A DNA stretch of 62,000 nt from Acanthaster planci (lineage: Eukaryota; Echinodermata; Asteroidea; Valvatida; Acanthasteridae), in NCBI RefSeq assembly GCF_001949145.1, contig NW_019091521.1, positions 1 through 62,000 of the forward strand, in the 5' to 3' direction. Below, one piece after another: positions 38,514-48,831 of this stretch. The position numbers and the translations under genes were made by a program. The notes beneath the pieces were generated by a model. That model was not told the origin of the DNA, did not search any database, and worked only from the letters and a program-made list of their open reading frames with translations. The stretch's first letter is position 1, and each line of letters begins with the position of its first letter.

Positions 38514-38630
38514 GTCACTTCGCCCGTCTGTCACTTCGCCCATTTCACCCGCACCAGGGCACACACAATATTTCACATGGTGACTGTGGGTGAAGTGACT
38601 GCTTGCGAAGTGGTTAAGGGGCGAAGTGAC
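38514..38630. repeat. Short foldback repeat with GTCACTTCGCCC ends
   Basis: GTCACTTCGCCC at 38514-38525 is the exact reverse complement of 38619-38630, with an inner, second pair of similar arms (GTCACTTCGCCCATTTCACCC against GGGTGAAGTGAC). Hairpin-forming, non-coding. Confidence 0.55.
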
Positions 38631-40316
38631 CAACACCATGGACGCTGCAACTAAGTGGACCCACCCCCAACCAGCAATAAAATGGAAATTTATGCCTTTC
38701 TTGAGTAATGAGAATTGAATTGGGGAGTCCATACCATACACAAAAGAGATAAGCTAGGAATTAAGGGCCTCTTTTGTAAGGGTAAGCTAATTTGCTACAG
38801 AGCAAAATCACACTAACAAAAGAGATAAGGTTACAACATCCCAACTAGCAACTCATTTGTATCAAAACATTTGGTAAAAAACACATATGGCTACAGGTGA
38901 TGCCTGGGAACCAGACAGCAATAAACACAGTAATTCCATTGCTGTTTTATCAGTGACTTTGTATCACCTGCAAAAAGCCTTGTGTATGTCTGAATGCTAT
39001 AAAAGCATTACAAAGCATAGCAGGATTGGACAAGCGAATCGAATGTGTACGCCTCGCATCAGGCAATGATTTCACACTTGATCCCAAGCATTCCATGTAT
39101 TTCGGTTCGCTTTGTTTAATGTTTTTTAATGTCATGTTCTTGGGACCTACATCTTTAATGCTGTCTGGTTCCAAGACCGAATGGATCCCGACTGTGTTTA
39201 TAACCTGTCAAACGATTGAGAATAAATCGCTGTAATGGCCGTGTTGAGACGACCAAACACAAACCAAATTTTCACGGATAAAAACAAACTGATAATTGCC
39301 CAGATTGATAGACCAATGACTGGATGAGGTGGGTGAGTTGTCTATGAAATATGGGCTCATAGAAGGCATTTTTGCGACGTCTCTGCTTTTTGCGTGGGCC
39401 GTCGTGGGGCCAATGATACAGAGGTAGTTAAGTAGACTAGCCCCAGTCTGGGGCTATCCAACATCCAGCCATGGCAGCCATTCACTGTGCCCTCTGCATG
39501 CATGAAAGACACCAACAGAGCCCTTCATGTGTACATGTTCAGGTCTTCTGAGGGAACTATTCGAAAACCCACATAGCGTTAGCAATAATAAAAAATGTTC
39601 TCCAAAACTGATGACAATAACAACATGTCTATACATCAAGCAATACAATAAACCACACCACCTGGAAAGATTCAGCCACAAAATCTCTTTGATGCACTTT
39701 ACGGGAACCTAGCTGAAAGGAACTGCTGTTACATGTACTGACTGTCGATGATAGGAAGTAGTCCAATTCCAGAAAATCATTGCATTTTTATTGAAGATTT
39801 TATAGATAGATAAAGGGATCGTGCTCACCTCACCTGTTTGTCCAATAGTCAAGATCTAAAAATAACTTTTAAATGACGTCAGTATCGCTTTTAACGCTAC
39901 AGCCTACAGGCCTGTTTTCTAAGTACCTGTGCAGTAGCCTGCTAACTCATGTGCAGTGGCGTCGCCAGATCTTGCTTCCCTAAACTGCTAAAAACCCAAC
40001 GGACTTTATTTTTTTCCGTCACAAACCGGTGATTTCAGCGATTAAGCTATTATTTCCACATAAAAGGTACCACTGAAGGGTGCAAACTTGTCAAGAGGTG
40101 TTATGAATTGTGGCTGACCGCTTAAGCATTCGGGTATATCATGGAGGAATGTACATGCACAGTACGTAAACTCCTCAATCTTTCAGTAGTCTGGTTCCCC
40201 ATCATGATTTCCAATTCCCATAGCTATTGTCAATGTCTACATTCTTTCAACCAGACTCAAAGTATGGGGAATTCCCATCCGAATTATTGCGCAATCTCAA
40301 GAACGAAGCATGCTGG
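38631..40316. other. Gene-free stretch
   Basis: Lies upstream of TNFR-like gene 2. No exon, RNA gene or bordered repeat recognised. Confidence 0.4.
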
Positions 40317-40554
40317 GGCCGTTTTCCAATACTTGTAGTCAATTCGTTCCGTCGGAGGCTTCATTCTAAAATCAATCCCCAATTGTGGGCCTGAAGCGTT
40401 CAAATTACATTGAATTACTGCAATTTTTGGCTCTATTACATCTTATTTGATGTTTTGTGGCACAATTAGACTAATTACAGCGCTTACGGGTTCAAAGTCA
40501 GCTAAAAAAAGTTGAAGCCTGAAATGGAGCCGAATTGAGTATTGGAAAACGGCC
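40317..40554. mobile_element. MITE family X, copy 1
   Basis: Begins GGCCGTTTTCCAATACTTG and ends GAGTATTGGAAAACGGCC, giving inverted termini. It is 238 bp. The interior (GTGGGCCTGAAGCGTTcAAAT, TTGATGTTTTGTGGCAC, TTCAAAGTCAGCTA) is shared at high similarity with the copy at 46105. No coding frame, and no clear target-site duplication. Confidence 0.7.
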
Positions 40555-40590
40555 TAGCTGTCACGGTAAATACGTTACGCCCCAACTACA

Positions 40591-40833
40591 GCATAAGTCC
40601 CAACTATAGTTCGGACAGCCCCAACTGTAGTGCCGCAGTTGGGCTGGCACAACTATTATTGACCAATGTCTGTGGGAAATCTCGACCTTATACAATGTGG
40701 CACTTCATCTGTTCATCAAGCCCTATGACGGATCACATGACATTTGGGCACATCATGCACACAGGACCTCTCTGCTGTAGTTGTGCCAGCCCACTCTTGT
40801 TGGGACGGGCCCAACTATAGTTCGGACTTATGC
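40591..40833. mobile_element. MITE-like element with long inverted termini
   Basis: GCATAAGTCC at 40591-40600 and GGACTTATGC at 40824-40833 are followed inward by AACTATAGTT arms and by the exact pair GGGCTGGCACAACTA (40641-40655) and its reverse complement (40778-40792). It is about 243 bp, non-coding, and sits close to the preceding MITE. Confidence 0.6.
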
Positions 40834-42738
40834 TATAGGGGTGCACTGAACTAATTCAAGCTCCATTGAAAATAGTGTAAAATTAACCAAGTTTGGAGCC
40901 CCATGGCGGGCAACTGAAGTCCCTGAGGCCTCTCAAACAAAAAACAATGTGTTGTTTGGTCCTTCAGATTTCATTTGTTTTTCAATTTTTAGTAGGTTAA
41001 CAAATGAATTTTTTAATTATCCGTCAAAAACAAACTCACCCCCAAAAAGTTGAAGTTCCCAAGTCTTCTCAGCAGCCATTTTCAAATGACATCCCTCACC
41101 TTCCTGGGGCTTTCCTGACTAATTTTAAATTACATTTTTGTCTGCTTTCCCCCGGATGGGTGCCCCTGAATCTACAGAGATGATCCTGGGCCATACTGAC
41201 GCAATCCCACCATTCCTTGCCCCAAACAGACCCCTCTTTTCGAAAGAATCTGTAGGGGTACTTTTCGGCCTGATGGAGAATTTTCCTTGAATTGGGACAC
41301 TGCACCCAGAGTTGGGGCATTAGAAATACAGTCGAGCACTGCACAAGATTGCGACAACATGGAAATTTTGGGGGTCTCAGTCCTTTGTTCTGATTCCTAA
41401 TAATACAAGTTTCCTGTTATGACAAGGTAGTCTGCCAAGTCCAAAGGACCTCTTATTAACGAGGTTCGACTGTCAATCACTATATTGTTGTATGCGTGTA
41501 ATACTCCGGATAGAGGGGTCTGGAGTCGGGGAACTGCCTTGGAAATGGGTTGACACACTGACAAACCATGGACGCACTCAGGTTTGGGCTCGGGATACGA
41601 CTGACCATAAAATACACTGAGTGAAATAATCTGGAAAAAACCTACGGCTCTGCTAATATTGCAAGAACTAGAAAATATAAAAAACCCTGCACGTGTCTGG
41701 TAAGATTTGTGTTACATCTGTGATAATGATTAGCTTTAGAACAAGCTTTCAGAAAATAGGAGCACATGAGTGGTATTTAGCAGTAAGATGGAATGACTTT
41801 ATCACCATTGCACCTTTGTAAGGGCGTCATTTTAAAATTCCGTGGTTCTTGTTTCCGAGGACCCTACTTTGGCCCCCAACCTTGAAAAAAAGCCCTTTTC
41901 ACCAGATTCATCTCAAAGGCCTTGCTTATGAACAAAATAGTAGGTTGTGATGACCTGTATGAAAAACTGCACTGAAAATATGTGTATCTTGTATACATGT
42001 GATATGATTTTGCCCAGACATCAATGCAGCGAGTCGAAATCCACGGTACGGCACCACAGCCCCCGAGTGGCAACACACCCAATGTACTACATCTACAGAG
42101 TGCAATAAGAAATACCGAAACTTACATGCACCGTGTACGTACGCACTGCCTACATGAACACCGTACGCTGTCTTGACACTAACTCCGATGAGATATTGTG
42201 TTGTTTACCAATAAAAATATTTCTCTGTACTTTGCTAAAAATAAAGACACTCATGGTCCATGATATAAAAACAAGGCACAAGCACACATGATGCACTTTG
42301 CCTGGTTTATTCAATCATTTCTATGGAAGCAACATGGATTGGTTATAGGAAGAACTTCTTCGACTAACCGACCCTCCCTCAATTGAAAAAAGATATGAGA
42401 ACCATGGAAAATAAAAAGGTGCTCTGACAGTACAAAGGCCCTGTTCACAAGCAAACACCTTGCCACCTGCCTGAGAAAACATGCATTATATCCTGCATGT
42501 CAGACACAAAATTGCACATACTTTGCTGTACTGGCATAAACAATACATGTATTTGCCTGCTATACTGCATAACATGTGGGACAGGTTAATTCATTTCTCA
42601 GTATTTTGGCTTTCAAATTTTGGTGAATTATGACAAATTCTATCAGTAGGGAAACTTTTAAAATGCTCACTAATAAATTCAAGATCAATGAATAGATGTC
42701 GTTTAAAATCATGCTTTCACTTTCTGAACAGTTGGTGC
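40834..42738. other. Gene-free stretch
   Basis: No supported exon. Near 41449-41473 the sequence TATTAACGAGGTTCGACTGT resembles one end of a pogo/Tigger-like element, but a partner end was not found. Confidence 0.4.
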
Positions 42739-43701
42739 TTAATGTCACGGNNNNNNNNNNNNNNNNNNNNNNNNNNNNNNNNNNNNNNNNNNNNNNNNNN
42801 NNNNNNNNNNNNNNNNNNNNNNNNNNNNNNNNNNNNNNNNNNNNNNNNNNNNNNNNNNNNNNNNNNNNNNNNNNNNNNNNNNNNNNNNNNNNNNNNNNNN
42901 NNNNNNNNNNNNNNNNNNNNNNNNNNNNNNNNNNNNNNNNNNNNNNNNNNNNNNNNNNNNNNNNNNNNNNNNNNNNNNNNNNNNNNNNNNNNNNNNNNNN
43001 NNNNNNNNNNNNNNNNNNNNNNNNNNNNNNNNNNNNNNNNNNNNNNNNNNNNNNNNNNNNNNNNNNNNNNNNNNNNNNNNNNNNNNNNNNNNNNNNNNNN
43101 NNNNNNNNNNNNNNNNNNNNNNNNNNNNNNNNNNNNNNNNNNNNNNNNNNNNNNNNNNNNNNNNNNNNNNNNNNNNNNNNNNNNNNNNNNNNNNNNNNNN
43201 NNNNNNNNNNNNNNNNNNNNNNNNNNNNNNNNNNNNNNNNNNNNNNNNNNNNNNNNNNNNNNNNNNNNNNNNNNNNNNNNNNNNNNNNNNNNNNNNNNNN
43301 NNNNNNNNNNNNNNNNNNNNNNNNNNNNNNNNNNNNNNNNNNNNNNNNNNNNNNNNNNNNNNNNNNNNNNNNNNNNNNNNNNNNNNNNNNNNNNNNNNNN
43401 NNNNNNNNNNNNNNNNNNNNNNNNNNNNNNNNNNNNNNNNNNNNNNNNNNNNNNNNNNNNNNNNNNNNNNNNNNNNNNNNNNNNNNNNNNNNNNNNNNNN
43501 NNNNNNNNNNNNNNNNNNNNNNNNNNNNNNNNNNNNNNNNNNNNNNNNNNNNNNNNNNNNNNNNNNNNNNNNNNNNNNNNNNNNNNNNNNNNNNNNNNNN
43601 NNNNNNNNNNNNNNNNNNNNNNNNNNNNNNNNNNNNNNNNNNNNNNNNNNNNNNNNNNNNNNNNNNNNNNNNNNNNNNNNNNNNNNNNNCCGTGACATTA
43701 A
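42739..43701. mobile_element. Possible TTAA-flanked element hidden by an assembly gap
   Basis: The 939-base N run (42751-43689) is bordered by TTAATGTCACGG on the left and its exact reverse complement CCGTGACATTAA on the right. TTAA plus inverted TGTCACGG suggests a piggyBac- or Kolobok-like insertion whose interior was not assembled. Open frames that cross the Ns are artefacts. Confidence 0.4.
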
Positions 43702-44028
43702 TAACAAGAACCAAATGCAAGATGAAATGCGCCATGTTAGGGATTTCCAGACATGTAACATCTTGATTTTGAAGGCTGTATCGGAAACAGCTCTCAGAAG
43801 TGCTGCCTTGCCTATTCCACATTTAATTGTCACTCAATGTGGGCAGGCAGCACTGCGTTCAATAATTGGCAAAATTCCAGCCTGTTGTAAAAAAAAAATG
43901 GGGGGGGGGCAAATACAACATGATGTTAGGGAGAAAAAAAATCAAAAGCCAAAATCTGTCAGGGGTGGCAAGTTAAACCCCCATACACCATTAGCTTTAA
44001 TAGAGAGGTCAACACTGACCCTTATATA

Positions 44029-44207
44029 CGGTCGACTCATTATAAACAATACTGTTATAACAAAATACTGTTATAAAGAACAGATTTCAGGAATCCCAAT
44101 TTCTTGAATTGTTATGTGTTTCTCTGTGTTTACGCTCTTTTATAACAAAGTCCTGGTTATTACAAAGTAATATGTCTGGTCCCTGCAACTTTGTTATGAG
44201 TCGACTG
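44029..44207. mobile_element. pogo/Tigger-like MITE
   Basis: Ends CGGTCGACTCATTATAA and, inverted, CAGTCGACTCATAACAAAG, each next to TA, the target duplicated by Tc1/mariner and pogo elements. It is 179 bp. The interior has short TTATAACAA-type repeats and no transposase. Confidence 0.6.
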
Positions 44208-45158
44208 TACATGTAATTCATCTTGCATGGCAAATTTGTAAACAGGGCAACAGACTTAAGCAACTTCTAGTACATGGTACACACGACTGGTGCTAATTAA
44301 CAAGACAGTTTAGTGCAAGGGTCCTGGGTCTGTGTTTTTAACAGCTAATCTTATTCTAAAAATATCATGATTTTCTAGTGGATTGAAAGACAACAAAACA
44401 ATGCCCTCAGCAGAAATGTTTGACCCTCAATTAAACCAAACCAACTGCACTTTTTGTTTTACTGCACCACCTATTGAAATTGTTACTGTTTTCTTAAGAA
44501 GCCGGTGTATAATTCACTACCATTTTAATTCACTACTGGAGATCTGACAAGTTCATCATATTTTGTGGTGTTGTACTTTCCAATGATGTATTGACAAAAG
44601 TTTTTCAAAGCCGATGGGAAGCTTTTCGCAATAAGCAAATTGCTGTTGTGGTCGAGTCCAAAGTCCTTTCACAGGACCAATTAAAGGTAACAGGGTGAAC
44701 AGTGACAAAGGAATGCTTTTTGCTGTAGCCAATTTGAATAGCCTGTGACTTGGCATTAGAGAGGATGACCTGTGATGGACTTGCAGGAAGTCATGAGGGA
44801 CTCAAAACAGTAATGCAGCTCCCTTAAAGCAACGAGTCATTATCCACTAATAAAGACCTACAACTAGATTGCAATTTGCACAGTTAAAACAGTACAATAC
44901 AAACAATATTCCAGAAACAAAATTACACTTATGCATAATTGATACAAAAGATAATAATGACACAGTTTCAATTTGAGTGCTACTTTAATTCACACAAACT
45001 CCAGATCTGGGCCCAATTTCACGGCACTCCTTACTATTAATCAGGTTTTTGCTATTTCACAGCAAAATTTTCATGGTTGCAGCTTAGCACATACTTTCCA
45101 AGGGCACAAATGGAGATTCCCATTTTAATTACTGGTTTGCCATTATCAGATGTATTTC

Positions 45159-45270
45159 CATAAACACTGTATACTCCGTGCTTGTCTGAAAGCTTGTGCA
45201 AAATATCACAAGCTTCCTCAGGTGGGACTTGAACCCATGACCTCCCGCTTATTAGCGCAGACCACTGGGC
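45159..45270 (-). repeat. tRNA-like SINE fragment, half of a foldback repeat
   Basis: On the minus strand it contains GGGTTCAAGTCCC, a near-consensus RNA polymerase III box B. The neighbouring CATAAACACTGTA and AGCTTGTG segments are shared with the repeat at 45627. Confidence 0.5.
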
Positions 45271-45626
45271 ATGTTGGGATTATCTGGCCAGTCTGAGATG
45301 TAGCAGCAGGTATCGCAAACTATTTCAAGATGTACTTTGTCGGGGAGATGTTAATTTTAATTAGGGGTTTTGCCAGTGGTGCATCCAGTGGGGCGGAGGG
45401 GACGGGGGGACTTTTCTTTTAATAAATATTTCATATGTGAGTAGGAAGGAGGTAATTGGTGTATTTGTCAAATGTTAGCACCAAAACTTTAAGAAAACAA
45501 TGCCATTTCGTGTTTCCTCTCTCAACATCATGAGGAATGAGCCTGAAGCTGCATTCGCTTTTGAATTCCCCCCCCCTCCCACACCAAAAGGTGGATACGC
45601 CATTGGGCCCTTATTCGACATACATC

Positions 45627-45830
45627 CATAAACACTGTATATTCAATGCTTGTCCAAGAGCTTGTGAAAAAAAATTCACAAGCTTACTTGGGTGACACTG
45701 GAATTGACCCATGACCTCCTGCTTACTTATGCAGACATCTTAACCACTGAGCTTGCCAGAGGTCGTGGGTTCAAGTCCCACCCGAGTAAAGCTTATGATT
45801 TTTTTTAAAGCTGTGTGTACAGTGTTTATG
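45627..45830. repeat. Foldback repeat made of two head-facing tRNA-like SINE segments
   Basis: CATAAACACTGTA at the left is matched by TACAGTGTTTATG at the right. The inner arms carry AACCCATGACCTC and GGTCGTGGGTTCAAGTCCC (box B at 45767-45779) in opposite orientation, with AACCACTGAGCTTGCCAGA near the centre. About 204 bp. Confidence 0.6.
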
Positions 45831-46104
45831 AATATATGTGTACCTTGGGTAAGGCAAAACCCTTGATTAAAACTAACATTTCAAACGCAAAGTACATCTT
45901 AAAGAGATTTCCATTGTTACACCAGTAAGTTAAGCAAATATTTCCTCCAAGGCAAGCATGCCTTTCCTTGTGCTGTTTACAGTCCCCATGAAATACTGTA
46001 CATGAAGCCTCTGTTAAAGTGAAATAATGTGCTTAGCAGCACCAAGAAACTGGGCCCCAGCATACATGATAGCACCAGTCTGAGTAAAAAGTTACAATCA
46101 ACAA

Positions 46105-46344
46105 GGCCCTTTTCCAACTCTCGACTTGGGCTCCGTCTCAGGCTTCGTTCCCAAAACAAATCCCCGATTGTGGGCCTGAAGCGTTTAAATTAAATTGGCT
46201 TACTGTAATTTCTGGCTCTCTTGCATCTTACTTGATGTTTTGTGGCACTGTTAGACTGATTACTGTGCTTACAGCTTCAAAGTCAGCTAGAAAAAAACAG
46301 TTGAAGCCTGAGACGGAGCCGAAGTTGAGTATTGGAAAACGGCC
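46105..46344. mobile_element. MITE family X, copy 2
   Basis: Terminal inverted repeats of about 40 bp include the exact pair GGCTCCGTCTCAGGCTTC and GAAGCCTGAGACGGAGCC, inside outer ends GGCCcTTTTCCAA and TTGGAAAACGGCC. It is 240 bp, colinear with the copy at 40317. Better preserved than copy 1, so probably younger. Confidence 0.7.
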
Positions 46345-48831
46345 AAAGTCACTAACTGACCTGAGTAAAGGTAGCAATTCAACACACATGCAATTTCAGA
46401 TTGGCTTTTCCTTTGAGTTGCTGCAAATTGGAAACTCGGCAAGTTTTTCCCCATTTTTAAGGCTTAATTTGTAACAAATTAAACCAAATAGGTTACCTAA
46501 GGTGCCAGTCATTTCAACGTTTTATGTTTTAAATTTTATTTTGTCAACATGATTTTTGATCATTAATAATATTTCATATAACCTGCCTTTCTTCCTTGGT
46601 TTAACCACACTGAAGAAAAATTTGGGAGCCAAAATATATACATTAAATCTGGATAAATTGCACGTTAAGTCAATGGCCATGTTGCACTTGAAAGATTTGA
46701 TAAGTACATTAGGCAGTGCCCAGTAGCCAAGCATTGTCATCATCACCAATGCGCATATATGAAGGTGCTTGCAAAAAATAATCCCAATTAAACACTGAGT
46801 ATACTTACATGCAGTGGCATATCTAGTGTGTGTGGGGGGGTGGGGGATACTTGCCTGATGATTTTTTTTCACTTATGTCCCTTTTGTACTAAATAAATAA
46901 GCCCGAAGCCACACTGTTTTTTAATCTGTCCCCCTCTGACACCAAAAGCTGGATACACCACTGCTTACATGTCAACTTAGTGTTGTACTATTTTTCCAAT
47001 TTTATTGTTGTCTTATGCTTTTAAAACATCAAAGACTTCAACCTCAAAGACTTTTCACATCAAATTGGTTACCTGTGACTAAATATTGGTATATAAATGA
47101 AATGTTAACTTTCAGATGTTAAAAGTAGAAAAAAGACAAGCTTTATCCAACGTTATTTCATTCTGATCACTGAAAATATTATCCACAACATTTTATGTTG
47201 CTTAATGTTTACTGTTTGCTGTACACTGTTTTGTTGGGAATCACACTTTAAGGTTTTGTAAAGTGTGAACTTTTAATATACACTGTATGCAAACCCTTGG
47301 AAAAAAAGGAATTCTTGCTCTGTTATAACTCTTACAAGTGTTCAATACTTCAGTCATCTGGTCATACACACACAGTTGCAAAACAAATACAATGGCACAT
47401 TTTTACACACAATTTTGAACTAAAAAAACTTTTGACAAAAAACAACGAAACAGACAAGTGTGAGACACTACACACCATGACCACAAAGTTCATGCTGTGG
47501 AGTCCTCACGGTGGCAGTCAATTCAATTCATGCTGAATCACATTTGCTAATTGCACTGCAGCAACATCAGAAATCACATTTCTAACCATTCTAATAAACA
47601 AACACTGGCAAGTGGCAGCTCGAAGCAGTGGACGTCAAGAAAATAGTCTTTACCATTATGGTTATAAAAGCTATTATTACACATTGACAATCACAAACAT
47701 ATTTACGTGAATAGAAATGGGTTACTCCATAAATTCGGGAAGCAACTTGTGACTTTTGACCTACAATCGAAAACTGACAGGAGATTCACTCAGATTTTCA
47801 AGTCTAACTCAAATCAAACCGAATTTACCCCCAGAAAGGCCAAAATACAAGATGAAAACCCAGTGTAAAATATATTTTATGCCATTTGGGGGGTACAGTG
47901 TATTCTGTCTTTCCCAAGAAAACATAATATCATAGATTTATTTGGTCCCTTAACATGTGAGACTCTGTCGGGACACAGACAAATAGTTTCAAATTGTATT
48001 CTGTACTAAAAGATATTTAGGTTAATGTACCAAAATTTAAGTCACTAAAATTATTTGAATGAATTTTGCTCTAGGTAGTATACATATATAATGGGCAAGG
48101 AGAAGAAATATCGGTGTAAGGGGGGACACCAAAGTTTACTGGGCTCATCACCAAAATGTACACTGACCATTTCCACGCTCTCTTTGGCAACATTAACATA
48201 TTTGTTAAATTTAAGGGAACTTTACGGTAGAAATGAGGAAAATCTAGGTAAACCCTACTCATCCAATACTCTCTTTCCATATTAAAATGTATGAAGTGCT
48301 GAACCTGGGAGTTCGGCAATATAGTGGTAAGAAAGGACATATGAAGCAAGATATGAGACGGAGAGAACCCCCCTGCTTTGTGTTGGCCATTATTTCACTA
48401 GAATCTGAGGAATTCTTTTCAGGCATGTACGGGGATATGTTAGGTAACAATAGTCTAGAGTGTGTACGGCGATTGGACATGTTGAGGGGAGGTGACCCCT
48501 CGGTCTCATTTCTGGCTGGATATAAGAAAGGGATAAAGGATCAGCACAAAGGGAAAGCAAAGCCAGCCACTTGCCCCTCTAAGGCCACTGTGCAGTAAAA
48601 ATTCTTTGGCAAATTTCCCATTACCCACTCTTTTGAGATACATGTATACTTGATTATCATGTTCACAATTTCTTGGCAACATTCTGCACAATTTCCACAA
48701 TAAAAAGTTTAAGACCCAATTAAGACGTCGAGTCCAAATCAAGTAAATTGACTAAATCTTCATTTCTGTCTAAAATCTGTGCTACGTGTAGGCACAGTTG
48801 GTAAATCGAATCCCCTTTTGTTTCAAGTTCT
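46345..48831. other. Gene-free stretch downstream of TNFR-like gene 3
   Basis: Presumably includes the 3' untranslated region of the receptor gene. A plus-strand open frame at 48287-48598 has no recognisable domain. A minus-strand AATAAA at 47942-47937 could be a distant polyadenylation signal. Confidence 0.35.

Noticed and set aside
42560-43833. Long open frames across the N gap
   Set aside because: They consist mainly of X residues from the unsequenced gap.
48287-48598. Plus-strand 103-codon frame antisense to the 3' side of TNFR-like gene 3
   Set aside because: No recognisable domain, length within chance for this base composition.
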